A stretch of 64,000 nt of DNA from Bathynomus jamesi (GCA_023014485.1 JAJOZX010000944.1:390001-454000), one strand, 5' to 3'; numbered from the stretch's first letter, positions 23,995-35,472 are shown. Numbers and translations: made by a program. Notes: generated by a model from the sequence alone, not told the origin.

Positions 23995-24330
23995 CACAGG
24001 GTGTCCCGTAAGTCTGGACCCATAGGGAAAAATAATAAAATTACAAAATAGTCCAAAAATTTATTACATAATCTGTTCAAAGTGTCCGCCGTTGTGTCGC
24101 ACACATAGTTGAAGACGCAATCTCCACTGCGACAGCACTTTCTGAATCACAGTCGCAGAAATTTCTTGACACGCCTCCACAATGCGTGCTTTAAGGTGGA
24201 AAATGTTCTGAAGTTTGACCTCGTACACTTTGGCTTTCAAGTGGCCCCACAAATAAAAATCATAATAAAAAATAATAAAAAAAAATATTATAAATCCCTA
24301 TGGGTCCAGACTTACGGGACACCCTGTGTG
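23995..24330 (-). mobile_element. Internally deleted mariner, second family
   Basis: TIRs CAGGGTGTCCCGTAAGTCTG and inverse. Minus-strand 24,252-24,064 encodes a C-terminal remnant (WGHLKAKVYEVK ... CVRHNGGHFEQIM) of the same kind but a different sequence from the preceding element. The cut starts just after the third Asp box. Confidence 0.75.
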
Positions 24331-24351
24331 TATATAATTATTATATATATA

Positions 24352-24379
<28 letters not shown>

Positions 24380-24382
<3 letters not shown>

Positions 24383-24482
24383 ACCATAAAGTCTAGAAAC
24401 ATGAAATATTAAGATTTTTTCCTCAGTTGCAGATAACATACAGTTCTGAGAAAAATTTCCTGTTTCCAAACTTTATGGTCAC
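24380..24482. mobile_element. Short TIR element (MITE, about 103 bp)
   Basis: TGACCATAAAGTCTAGAAAC at the left, with its near-inverse GTTTCCAAACTTTATGGTCA at the right, in TA/TG microsatellite DNA. No coding capacity. Confidence 0.65.
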
Positions 24483-24509
24483 CATATATATATGTAATAT
24501 ATATATATA

Positions 24510-25916
24510 AAAGGTGATCCAGAGAAATGGGACCCAAAAGAAACCCCTGTCTGTAACTCTTAAAGTATAAGTCCTTTTATAAAATCATACGCATCATTCG
24601 AAAGAGGATAGTTACAAGTTTGTACAGGATTGTATAGGTTTTGACAATACAAGACAAGATAAGATACAAAACAAAATAAAAGTGTTAGTTAAAACTAACC
24701 CTTCAAGATGACTACATGGACTGTGGAACAGCTGCGTTTCATAACTGAGCAATATTATGAGCATGGAAGAAGTGTAGTTTCAGCTCAAAGATCTTTCAAG
24801 ACAAATTTTCAGATGTCAAAATCACCTTCTAAGAAAGTAATCCGTCGGTGTGTTAGAAATTTTTCCCTAACTGGCAGCATTGGAAAAAGAAAACCAACTG
24901 GAAGAGTGCGCACAGCAAGGATAGACGAGATCATTAACAGAACTCGTGAAATTGCACAGGATAATCCTAACATAAGCATCAGACGTGCTTCTCAGCTGTT
25001 AGGAGTTGGATATGGAACAACACCACACCGTGTATTCAAGCAAAATTTAATGCTCTTTCCATATAAAATTCAAACAGTGCAACAACTAAACGATGGAGAT
25101 TTCGCACGAAGACGACAATTCTGTCAATGGATCCAACAGAAGGTAAATGACACCACCAATTTTCTAGCAACTTTGATTATGTCAGACGAAGCCCATTTTC
25201 ACTTGAATGGAACTATAAACAAACAAAATTGTCGTTTCTGGGCAACAGAAAATCCATTGAATATTACCGAAGTCCCGTTGCATAGTCAGCGTGTAACTGT
25301 TTGGTGTGGTCTTACTGCATCTCAGATCATAGGGCCGTACTTTTTCGAGGATTCCACCGGAAACACGGTCACTGTAAATGGTGATCGCTATGAAAAAATG
25401 TTGACCGATTTCCTTATTCCTAAATTAAGAGATCTTTGTCTAGAAAACCACTGGTTCCAACAAGACGGAGCTACCTGCCATACCACGAGGAACTGCATGG
25501 CAGTTTTGCGTCAAACGTTTCCAGGCGAGTTAATCTCAAGATTTGGAGACGTTGAATGGCCCGCAAGGTCTCCGGATTTTTCTCCCTTAGATTATTATCT
25601 CTGGGGATATTTAAAGAGTAGGGTCTACAGAAATAACCCAACGACCTTGCAAGAATTGAAGGCCGCCATCACAAATGAGATACAGGCCATACCACCGCAC
25701 ACTCTTGCAAAAGTGATGCAGGACTTACAAGCGAGAACACTGGAATGCTTGGCAACTAATGGAGCACATTTGAAAGGAGTCATTTTTAAAAAATAAATAT
25801 TTCATAATAAATTTGTAACTCTACTCTTTCGAATGATATATAGTTTTTATGAAAGGAATTAAATATTAAGAATATTTGGCTTTTTTTTATGGGTCCCATT
25901 TATCTGGATCACCCAG
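24510..25916 (+). mobile_element. Full-length mariner with intact transposase
   Basis: TIRs of about 27 bp: AGGTGATCCAGAGAAATGGG at the left and the inverse of GGGTGATCCAGATAAATGGG at the right. Bordered by TA repeats. The transposase gene fills the middle. The two TIRs differ at a few positions. Confidence 0.85.
24708..25796 (+). CDS. Mariner-family transposase, 362 aa, intact
   Basis: A cut-and-paste DDE transposase expected to bind the flanking TIRs and insert at TA in the nucleus. An uninterrupted frame runs from ATG to TAA. Residues 1-60 form a first helix-turn-helix (MTTWTVEQLRFITEQYYEHG), a basic GKRKPTGR hinge lies at 59-66, and a second HTH at about 85-112 (ISIRRASQLLGVGYGT). Catalytic residues are D160 in IMSDEAHFHLNG, D253 in WFQQDGATCH and D290 in SPDFSPLDYYLWG, which leaves 36 residues between the second and third Asp. 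The size is normal for the family. No stop, frameshift or missing catalytic residue is visible, so it could still be active. The best evidence against would be defects in the diverged TIRs. Confidence 0.9.
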   Translation: MTTWTVEQLRFITEQYYEHGRSVVSAQRSFKTNFQMSKSPSKKVIRRCVRNFSLTGSIGKRKPTGRVRTARIDEIINRTREIAQDNPNISIRRASQLLGVGYGTTPHRVFKQNLMLFPYKIQTVQQLNDGDFARRRQFCQWIQQKVNDTTNFLATLIMSDEAHFHLNGTINKQNCRFWATENPLNITEVPLHSQRVTVWCGLTASQIIGPYFFEDSTGNTVTVNGDRYEKMLTDFLIPKLRDLCLENHWFQQDGATCHTTRNCMAVLRQTFPGELISRFGDVEWPARSPDFSPLDYYLWGYLKSRVYRNNPTTLQELKAAITNEIQAIPPHTLAKVMQDLQARTLECLATNGAHLKGVIFKK

Positions 25917-25928
25917 TATATATATATA

Positions 25929-26820
25929 CAGGGTGTACATAAAGTCAGGATCTATTTTTGTGAAGCACTAGGAAATTATATGGAATTCAATCATAAAATG
26001 ATAAAGTGGTAACATTTATTAAATAATTAAGAGTAGGATTCGACGTGACGCCCATCAGTATCCCTGCACAGCTCAAATCGTTCCGCAGCATTTCTAAACA
26101 CATTCTGGAGCATTTGCGGGGTTATGTTATCTGCAGTAGTTCGTATACGTGTACATAAGTTTTCAAGACTCGTAATCTTCGTCTGATAGACGTGCGATTT
26201 GATAAAGCCCCATGCAAAGAAATCTAAAGGGGTTAAATCTGGTGGTCTCGCTGGCCAAGGTCTGTTGCTTCCGGTCCGATCCAGCGATTTGGAAAACGTC
26301 CATTTAGATAATCCTGAACAATGTTGGCATAGTGACAAGGAGCACCATCATGTTGATAGACGACGGGGATAGGATTGTTAGTACCGTCGTCTATTAACAT
26401 GATGGTGCTCCTTGTCACTATGCCAAAATTGTTCAGGATTATCTAAATGGACGTTTTCCAAATCGCTGGATCGGACGCGGAAGCAACAGACCTTGGCCAG
26501 CGAGACCACCAGATTTAACCCCTTTAGATTTCTTTGCATGGGGCTTTATCAAATCGCACGTCTATCAGACGAAGATTACGAGTCTTGAAAACTTACGTAC
26601 ACGTATACGAACTGCTGCAGATAACATAACCCCGCAAATGCTCCAGAATGTGCTTAGAAATGCTGCGGAACGATTTGAGCTGTGCAGGGATACTGATGGG
26701 AGTCACGTCGAATCCTACTCTTAATTATTTAATAAATGTTATCACTATCATTTTATGATTGAATTCCATATAATTTCCAAGTGCTTCACAAAAATAGATC
26801 CTGACTTTATGTACACCCGG
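25929..26820. mobile_element. Mariner 3'-half perfect inverted dimer
   Basis: TIR CAGGGTGTACATAAAGTCAG and its inverse at 26,798-26,820. Arms of about 435 bp (25,929-26,362 and 26,386-26,820) are near-identical inverses. Each encodes the transposase end from the second Asp box (YQHDGAPCHYANIVQDYLNG) through RPPDLTPLDFFAWG to the C-terminus, in opposite directions. The centre (about 26,362-26,386) is GACGACGG...CCGTCGTC. Neither arm has the 5' part of the gene. The high arm identity suggests a recent origin. Confidence 0.85.
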
Positions 26821-26836
26821 TATATATATATATATA

Positions 26837-27055
26837 GGGTGAACCAAATGTAGGTGGACAGTAAATGATAACGTTTATTTTGAGAATACATATTTAATTT
26901 TTTTGTATACTATAATACAAAATAAAATTTATATAAATTTAGTTATAATATTTAATATAATAAAACACAAACACCATAGTTATAATGAACACCATAGTTA
27001 TAATATAATAAACAAACCGTATTCAACCTACTGTCCACCTACTTTTGGTTCACCG
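26837..27055. mobile_element. Mariner-type MITE (about 219 bp)
   Basis: GGGTGAACCAAATGTAGGTG at the left, and ACAGTAGGTTG-like then CACCTACTTTTGGTTCACC at the right, between TA tracts. The interior is AT-rich without coding capacity and contains a 17-bp direct repeat (AACACCATAGTTATAAT). Confidence 0.7.
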
Positions 27056-27402
27056 TGTATATATATATATATATATAATTTATTGAAGCTACTCGACCGA
27101 AATTGATTTTTTATATCAGGTAAATTGTCCTTGACTTTTTTCTTCCTTTTCTCCAATCTAAAAAAAAATTCTCTCTTCAATTTTTTTCAAACATTTAATG
27201 AACAGTTTAACGAACTCAAAATTTTCTTAAATTTTATTCAACGTCGACGGCCTTTTACGTTTGATTAAAAGACTTATTTCGTTAACATTACGAGTTGAAA
27301 GTAACTATTTGAAGAATTGTATTAAGAGTTTCTGCTGCTATAAAAACGAGTTTAATTAACAAGCTTATTTGCGCGTTGGACCTACGCGTTGATAAGTCAA
27401 CG

Positions 27403-27512
27403 ACGCTTCCGAGAGAATGAAGTTTATAGATTACGCAAAGCCTGGCCCTATGCAATAGGCCCCATATCCTATATACTTTATAAGCTATGAATTTCTCATT
27501 CTCTCGGAAGCG
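27403..27512. repeat. Short inverted-repeat element
   Basis: ACGCTTCCGAGAGAATGA and its exact inverse TCATTCTCTCGGAAGCGT-like end enclose about 75 bp of AT-rich DNA. Possibly a small MITE. Confidence 0.5.
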
Positions 27513-27699
27513 TAATTGTAATTATTTAGTACTCAGATAGGTACCGGTAGCTGATACATACACTCCATCCCGTTTTATAGGTTAAGCGAGTTTTCCTATT
27601 ACGAGGCGTATGTTCAAGGACACCATTAAGCCTAACACATTCCTGTTCTTTAGAATAATGGTGATGAACCTTTGAAATTTTGAAGAGAGGTGTGTTCAT

Positions 27700-27960
27700 C
27701 GCAGTTGTAAACGGGAATCAGGGCGAGGTTGAAGCCTAAAGGGAATGGCTTTCCCTTTACAGCTGGCGAAGGCTCTTTAGCCCTTACTCTCGTACCCGCG
27801 GCGACACTGGAAATGACAGTGATGGCTGCTGATGGTGGCGGGGCATCCAGAACGACTCGAGTACGCGAACACGCGTGACAAAGAAAGTTCACCAGCCAAT
27901 CAGCGAGGCGATCCGCTCGTGATGGACGCACGTTGCCACCAATCAGATCGCGCTTAATGA
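27700..27960. promoter_or_regulatory. GC-rich patch with two CCAATCAG boxes (possible promoter)
   Basis: This is the only clearly GC- and CpG-richer non-repeat patch in about 3 kb of AT-rich DNA. It has CCAATCAG at 27,896-27,903 and again at 27,939-27,946, the form bound by NF-Y, spaced 43 bp apart. No first exon, TATA box or initiator can be assigned, and direction is unknown. This is inference only. Confidence 0.25.
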
Positions 27961-28964
27961 CCCGTCCCAAAATTACGAAAGGTTCACTTACTACAAAGAT
28001 CACATTTATAATCATGGAAGTTTTCCCTATTATTTTGTTTTTTATAGAGCAACAAAATTTATGCAAAATTAAGGGTTTGCAATCAAGTTACGTAGAGTTA
28101 AAATATTTCCAGAAAATAACATACGCCAAGTTTGCCTTAGACTTAGGACAAAATAATTAAAACAACAACAACAACAGGCCTCCATTGCCTAAATATTCGT
28201 TCAAAGTCCCAAACTGTAACCTCTACATAAACACTATTTTAATTAAAATATAAATGGGCCTAGTTATGAAAAGACAGGTCTAGGATCAACCTAGTTATCT
28301 GGTAATAGGTCTAGGCCTATATAAATATAATAAATACGGTAGATAACGAAAATGTTTCCTACCTTATACAGCTTCCACAAAGCTCGGGTCAATAAAGCTT
28401 TTTCTTTCCAAACTCAAGCCCATATTGATTACTTACCGTACAGGTCTTTAAAAAAAAATTACGGCCTGCTATTAACCAAGCAACATTAAAAAGCTAAGCT
28501 ACACTAGAAAGACCTTTATTTATACGTCTTCGATAATTTAAAAATTCATACTTTTAAAGACACTACATTTCACACTTGAAGATAACCGAGAGGCCTATTA
28601 GGCCTGTATAATAAATTTAACCTCGACCTTCAAAAGGAAACACTTTTTACACCCTTAAGTTTTATTAAAAATGCTTCCATGAAATTATGATCCTCTACTG
28701 ATTACAGGTCTATAAATTTTATCATATAATCTTACTACAAAGCACGCATATTCTTTACGTAATTACGGATAGTAAAAATACACGGTACCTACTCTAATGC
28801 GACTAATCATGTGGTTCACGCACAACAGAACGTAGTGATTGGAGTTTTCATTGTACGAGATAAAACCAGGGTGCAATCTAGCTTCCAAATTAAGTGTTAA
28901 TAGATAGCCTCGACATTTTCACTTCAAAACACGGAGATACTGCAAGCTTTGTTGGGTCTATTAA

Positions 28965-29052
28965 CCTCTTAACGACTGAAGTTTTTGTAGGGTTAAGTTA
29001 TGAATGCATGTATTGGAAACGGTACAAATTCGACCCAGTCGTCCAAAAGAGG
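28965..29052. mobile_element. Possible TTAA-flanked mini-MITE (88 bp)
   Basis: TTAA occurs at 28,961-28,964 and 29,053-29,056. Just inside are CCTCTTAACGACTG and, inverted, CCTCTTTTGGACGACTGG. The layout resembles the larger piggyBac-like MITE at 15,283, but the termini are too short to be sure. Confidence 0.35.
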
Positions 29053-30369
29053 TTAAGGCCTCTGAAGGACTAGGTTGACCTAAAACAGAATACGCCAAAA
29101 GACAAAGTCGTTTTACCTTACTCGAACTCAGCTGTCTAGGTCTTATGGTACGGGCCTGTTTTTGACGAGGAGCACTGAAAGAAGTCCGTCTTTAGCATGG
29201 CCAATTTCTTTTGAAATTAACATATCTTATGTCTAGCGTTGGCTTAAGTTATCAAGCGTAAGTAATCTAACTACAAAATAGCCCAAGACTACTAGTCTAC
29301 TCTAGAACTGCAACCAGCTAAATTTCTATAATAAAAAAAAATTAGGGTGTACGTCTAATTCCTTGAAATATGTTCTCCCTGAGGACAAAGATGGTTTACA
29401 GATTAAGTTCTAAACAGAAGGTATAAAGGTTTCATTGTTTCAAAAAGCATTGTTCCGCCCATGTATCTATGCAACTCGCAGCATCATTGCCAAGTATAAA
29501 TAGGGTCAACATACTAACGAGACGTCCGTGCCATACTATGATAAATCAAAGCAACAATGCTTTCATTTGTTATATTCAAATTAGTCCGATTCATGATCCT
29601 TTTACTGGCATTGAAGACAAACTCTTTGTATATTATAATAAGGTCCAGATGTATAATTCATCAGAATAATTTAATACTTTTGCATGTCTTAACATAACCT
29701 GATATGAAACCCGTAAACAAGTTGCAGAATATTAAAGTTATACTACTGTATAAACGTACTAGGTAGGATGTTAGCCTATTTACTAATAGAACGATAGCTT
29801 CATCAATGTTTGTTTTGGCCCAAATGTGTTTATAAACGTACTAGTTACTCGCGTTTTATGCACTTATATCGGCAAAAGGCGTAGATACAACCTCATGATA
29901 ATTATACCCATCACACAAGATATAACGATCATTCATAATTTCCTTATTCTTCCCTTTCCTATCGATTGAAGAGACTGGAGAAAAATTGGTTAGCGCCAAA
30001 CATCCCTTTATGGCCGATTCTGTTTTGACAGCTGTTCTCCCTTACGCAATTCCTGGCCAATCATTACGATCCATATAGAGTTTATTTAAAGTTGTAATAG
30101 AGCTTTGTTGTTCCGAACTGTAGGATTAGGGTTTTCAATTCGCGAGATCCAAAGAGGAGGTTAGTGTATAGTTTATTTATAAAGGCCAACAGGGTTTATC
30201 GAGAAGAATTAAGAAACGATTATACCTGCTTGATAAATACCTAGACTCGACAATTATTAGGCCTAAATAATTGTACGAGTCTATCTGACAAGGGTCTAGA
30301 AAAGCGCCATCCTTTGAAGTTCCTTTTTTTTTTTAACTATTATAGGCCATACAAAATCACATACACACT

Positions 30370-30905
30370 CTTTCTCAAACAGCTTCTAAGAAGTTAGGTG
30401 TGCTGTACCGCCTCAGCGGTTTCTTCACCTCTACTCAGTTGCTGTCTCTGTACAGGGGTCTTGCTCGCCCCTGTATGGAGTATGCTTCTCTCGTATGGGG
30501 TGGCTCAACCCACACAGCCGTACTTGACCGGGTGGAATTAAAGGCTTTTCATCTCATCAATTCCCCGCCTCTTACTGATTATCTTCAATCTCTCTCTTAG
30601 CCGCAATGTTGCCTCACTCTCTTTACTATAGCTATTACAACGGACATTGCTCTTCTGAACACACTAACTGCATGCCTCCTCTAAGGAGAGCACGCAGCAC
30701 CAGATTTTCTACACTCTCATTCCTTTTCTGTCCAACTATCTAACGCAAGGGCTAATCGATATTTTCAATCTTTCATGTACTCAACCGGTCAACTCTGAAA
30801 CAATCTTCCTCAATCCATCTTTCCTCCTGTCTATAACCTCCCATCTTTCAAACGCAGTCTAAGCATCTCGAAAACCCTAGACCTTGATTTTGGCTCTCTT
30901 CTTCT
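30370..30905 (+). pseudogene. LINE reverse-transcriptase ORF, C-terminal fragment
   Basis: Translation gives KLGVLYRLSGFFTSTQLLSL, then YRGLARPCMEYASLVWGGST, then VELKAFHLINSPPLTDYLQS. This is the region just after the RT domain in Jockey/I-group LINEs. It continues across stops and frame changes through CSSEHTNCMPPLRRARSTR and ends at a run of about 14 G. 5'-truncated and dead. It is not the same family as the other LINEs in this window. Confidence 0.7.
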
Positions 30906-31714
30906 TTTGGGGGGGGGGGGGGGGCGCTTTTGTAGGCATTTGCCCTTGGCCCCTCCTTCCTGCATTAAACAAATAAAATAAAATAATATTGCTTTCGTGA
31001 AGGCCGATATAACAAAAGGTAGGATCAAACTTATTTTTTTTAGTATTATCCATATCATAATCTGAACAAGGCGTTATTTCTGAATACTAATCATTGGCTA
31101 AAGCTACATTTGGGCTAGTCAACCCAATCCCGACATCCTACTAAATAATGCGGAGAGAGAATTGGATGAAACATTTGCAATTATCAAAAGGTCCGTCTCG
31201 ACTCATTTCACTTCCTAACGTGACAAAATCCTCTTCTCATTCCCCACAGTGACTTTCAGAGTTGGTTTGCTTCCGTTTAAACCAACTACATTGCCCTCAT
31301 CAGCCACACAAACAAACACCAAAACGTGATTCATTCTTTCATCTCTATTTTCCTAAATTTGCGTTAGTCATTCTGATCCAAAAAAGACAGAAATTATTTC
31401 TCCTCTTCGTTTTCGCCTCTCTAAATTCCCTCCCGCTGAAGCAGTGACCGTAATGCATCTAAGGAAGATTGACATCTGATCTGCTTTGGCCTTAAGCCTA
31501 AGAGAGATTATTTAGACTCGCATTTATTCATTTACTTTTGCACATCAAATACATTATTAATTATATTATCAGTAATCCATGTTAGAAACGAAATTTCGAT
31601 TCACAACAAAAGACCAACTGACATCCAAATTCTTTATGATGTAGACCTCAGTTATTTTATAACCTACGATCACCACTACTTTAGTATACCCTCACCAATA
31701 AATAAAAAAATTTG

Positions 31715-31750
<36 letters not shown>

Positions 31751-31781
31751 TATATATTATATATATATATATATTGCATAT
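30906..31781. other. Unique DNA and microsatellite
   Basis: No gene seen. (CA)n then (TA)n at 31,716-31,774 lead into the next LINE. Confidence 0.6.
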
Positions 31782-32163
31782 TATGCTCCAGATAGACAGG
31801 AAATTCAGAGAAGCACGAAAGCGGTCGACTTGGGGTTAATAATGACCGATGATGCCAAATTCGAGACACAAAATCAGATAGCAATAAACAAAGCAGAGAG
31901 AGTCGCGGGACAGGTACTAAGAACGTTCAAAAGGAGGGACAAGACAGTAATGATTCCCCTGCTGAGAACACTGATCATACCAAAACTTGAATACTGCTCA
32001 GTTTTGACGTCCCCATATAAAAAGGGAGATATTAATAAACTAGAAGAAACGCACACACATTTCACAGCCAAGACTGATGGCTGCAAAGAACTCAACTACT
32101 GGGAAAGACTACATAAACTAAATCTGTACTCCTCCCTGAAAAGAAGAGAGGTACACCATAACC
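31782..32163 (+). pseudogene. LINE family B RT C-terminus, left part
   Basis: It reads LGLIMTDDAKFETQNQIAIN, then ERVAGQVLRTFKRRDKTVMI, LLRTLIIPKLEYCSVL, and DGCKELNYWERLHKLNLYSS. This is the post-RT segment of the same LINE family as 1,602-2,060 and 47,846-49,512. The LINE is interrupted at about 32,163 by a 3.3-kb DNA transposon and resumes at 35,473. Confidence 0.75.
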
Positions 32164-32339
32164 ATGACTCCAGATTTGAAAAAATTTACTGGAGCACAGC
32201 TCTGAATTTACTTTTTTTCCCCTTACACCACTAGATAGGTTAATGATAGTAAACTCTTGAATTGACGACATACCAATTACAAATTGTTTTAGCTAAACAT
32301 AATAATACAATAATGTACAGTTTATAACTCACCTTAAGT

Positions 32340-34893
32340 TTATTTATTCATTGCAGCAGCAACAGTGGACGATGTTAGACCTTGCATGTAGGCATTTGTT
32401 GTGAATTTACCGCCACGTATGCTTGGCCACTGATCAATGGCTTTCTGTGTGATCATTACAGCAGATCTAGTGCCTGGAGCTGGACCCTCCTTCACAATTC
32501 TGCACAGCTTAGTCAAATGAGATGGCTTAATGGATCCTTTGTGTTCAACAATGTAACCAAGAATGGAGAATGTCCCTTCAGCTGGTGCTTCACTCCAGGC
32601 AGTTGATCCATCTTTATCAAAATGCTTTAATCTCTCTGTGATTCCTTTCCACAGCTGTTCTATATATTCTGTCAGCCAATTTATCACTGAGTCTTTTGTA
32701 AAACTACTTTCAGATCTGGTTCTGGATGGTCTAGCAACTTCAGCAACCTGGTAGTAATCAGAACGTTTCTTGATGTATTTGTAAACTTCATTTAGGATGT
32801 AATCCTCAGCTGTTAGTTCCTTTTGCTGCCCTGTGGTATCGTGCTTAAATTCAGAAACTACATCATTTGCATTTCCTCCATTAGCTAATTTGGAAATTGT
32901 TTCCATCACTCTTAACATAACAGTTTTCCCTCCTTCTTTATAAAATATATTTTCTACAAATTCTGCACTAACTGTGGTTTTTTGAGCTACTTGCAACATA
33001 ATCTTTGTTACATAGGAAATCAATACATAGAACTTGGCACTAATTTCTTTCTCTTGTGGATGATCAAAAAACACAATTTTCCACAAATCTGTCAAATTGA
33101 TCAAATTCGTAATTAACCATGCGAGTATCAGATTTGAGTTTTGGTCTCTTAAAACCAATGATATTGTCAAGAACCATATTGGTATAGTCAAGGCCTGATC
33201 TCAGATTTGAAGTGATATTCTGAATAAAGTCTAAAAGCTCACTTAGTTTACAAATTTTCTTCAATGCATCAACGTGGGCTCTGTTCACAAGATGCATTAA
33301 GTCCCATCGAAATTTGAAATTTTCTCCAAACAACTTTTTCATTTCGTTTTTAAATGGCTCGTTGTCCTTACAAAAAGCCCCATCTCCAACCATTCCAGAT
33401 ACCTTGGATTTAATTGCTTCTTCAGATAGTTTCAAGTGATTAGGAGACTTCAACACATCAAAAATTTCATTGGCCAAATAAACTCCTGATTTGCTGCGTA
33501 CTAAATTTATCCCAGCAAGTTTTACAGTCTTATCTTCTTCACTCATAACTAATACAACTAGCATGCTTAATCCCAAAATTGTTCCAATGTCAGCTGTTAT
33601 TGTTACTGAAGTTTGTTCTAAGAACCACTTTACAGTTTGTTCTTTAAGTTGATTATCTAATAGCTCACAAATTGTCTCGCACGCATGTGTGCTATGATTC
33701 AAATTTCCAACCTCACAACCTGACCTATGTAATACAGCTAGAAGTACTGGATATAGAGCCCATGCAGTGTTTGTTTTCATTATGTAGTATAAGATGTTGC
33801 CACATAAGTCTTCTATGCGTTTAGTAGTGTTCCGAGAAGATGTTTTCATCACTTCATAAACAGCAGCTCTTTGATGATGCTGAAGTTTAATTAAATGTCT
33901 CTTCAGGTGGGTTTTCAGATTTCTAAACCATCTCTCTTGATTTTCTCCTTGTTTGCATACATAGGTTAAATCTTTAACATTGAAGTAACCTTTTATGTTA
34001 GAATGTTTGTCTGAAGCACATGCTTTGGGGTCTGTGCAAGCTATGCAATATAATGTAAACATTTTATCATCAGAAGCATCATCAATATCTTCTTGATTAT
34101 CATCATCTTCATCCTCAACAGCTATATCTACATCAGGCATATTAGTGTCACTATTTGCAATATTTTCCATTATATCACTTGGTACTGAAAATGAATCATC
34201 AGCATGCCCTAGATCCTCCTTTTCCACCAATTTGAATGTAGATTTGATCAAATCATTGTTCAGGATTTCTTGTATTGATTTACACTTGCTTAAATGGGCT
34301 ATGGAAATGTCAAATTTGTTGCTTTTTGCTTTATTAGATTTGGATGCAACACTTGAACTTGAAGGCATATTTTGACTCTTCTCTTTATTAACCACAACAG
34401 CTTGGTGAGTTTCTTTTGTTAGGCGCAAAATTGCATTCAATGTCTTCTGGATTTGGGAATTTTCAAATTCCTCTAAAGCAGTTTTGTTAGTCTGATGCGC
34501 AGATTCCTCACTTACCTTTTGTTTCTTAGGTGGAGGAGAAGCACTTTCTTCAGTCTGTGAAACATCTAGTGAAAAAGTTTCATTTTCTAGATTAGCAGTT
34601 GATGAAGTTGGTTCATTTTTCTGAGGTCTAGCACTAGCACATTTTGTGAACAAACTAAATGACTGCTTTGCCGTATCTCTTTGCTGCACTTCATCCTGGT
34701 ATTTCTTTACTGCAATATCTAAGCTGTGGGCCCAAACTCTGGGACCTCTTGTATTGTAACAAATATTTTTTTTGGAATTAAAATGTTCCTCCCAGTTTTG
34801 CTTCTTTGAATATTTGTTCTTGCATTGACCACAAAAGTAACCCCTTTTAACACCCTCACTTTTCTCTCCAACTTCATCAATATTAGGATCCAT
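32340..34893 (-). pseudogene. hAT-like transposase with one frameshift (about 850 codons)
   Basis: The start is the ATG at 34,893 (MDPNIDEVGEKSEG), then a zinc-finger-like YFCGQCKNKYSKKQNWEEHF. An acidic/Ser-rich spacer includes DEDDDNQEDIDDASDD. A second Cys/His segment runs from CIACTDPKACASDKH to LKTHLKRH. The core has VTITADIGTILGLSML, GMVGDGAFCKDNEPF and RWDLMHLVNRAHVDALKK, and a late EAPAEGTFSILGYIVEHKGS stretch that could correspond to the hAT SER-F-S region. The frame is lost at about 33,064-33,075 in a run of six T and is carried on in another frame to 32,340, otherwise without stops. I place it near hAT on core layout and flank length, but I do not recognise the exact family. A single indel in a homopolymer could be a sequencing error. 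Confidence 0.55.
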
Positions 34894-34919
34894 TATTGAT
34901 TATTATTGACTACCTGAAA

Positions 34920-35110
34920 AAATACAAAATAAGTAAAAGTTAGTAAATATAGTATGGTAAAAGTGAGTAAAAGTAAGTAAATATAGTACAAAGAAAGTAA
35001 GTAAAAGTAAGTGCTTTAAACTTAGTAAAAGTAAGGAAGAGTAAGTAAAAGTAAGGAAGAGTAAGTAAAAGTAAGTTTAAACTTAACTAAACTTTTCAAT
35101 TCTAGAGTCA
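34920..35110. repeat. AGTAAGTAAA-type tandem repeat near the 5' end of the hAT-like gene
   Basis: Repeated AAAGTAAGTAA units, some ending GGAAGA, lie upstream of the transposase start. Several contain GTAAGT, which matches a 5' splice-site consensus on the plus strand, but the gene is on the minus strand, so this is not evidence of splicing. Confidence 0.6.
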
Positions 35111-35472
35111 TGGTGGATTACTTAAAACCGCACAAGTAATTATCTGGCCAATTTATCAAACCTGGCCAAGATCAATGGAACATAGTCCAATCCTGATAAT
35201 TTTATATTAAAAAAAGATGTTTTAATAAAATTTTAATTATCAAAACATTGAAGCTTAACAAAAAATGAAAATAATTGTTAAATATGGAATTACCAACTAA
35301 ACTTAAAATAACTAAATTTGTAATTTAAAAAAATTGGTTTGTACAAGAACGTATATGCAAAAAAATTGCATAACGTCTAACGGATGAACAAAACCCAAAC
35401 CCAAATTTACTTTTTCTCATGGTCAAATTTACTGGAGCAATGCTCCCAAGATCCCAGGAATCTGGAGTCATG

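Larger units (their letters stand above)
27078..30369. other. Unique AT-rich DNA, no convincing gene
   Basis: No frame has recognisable domains. A 138-codon minus-strand frame (27,650-28,066) crosses a GC-rich patch but has no motif and changes composition along its length. I do not call it a gene. Smaller structures inside this stretch are listed separately. Confidence 0.55.

Noticed and set aside
27650..28066. 138-codon minus-strand frame as a host gene
   Set aside because: No domain, no codon bias and no splice context. Its length is plausible by chance in a GC-richer patch. Kept only as a low-confidence regulatory note.
34920..35110. Array of GTAAGT splice donors
   Set aside because: It is a tandem simple repeat on the strand opposite to the adjacent gene.
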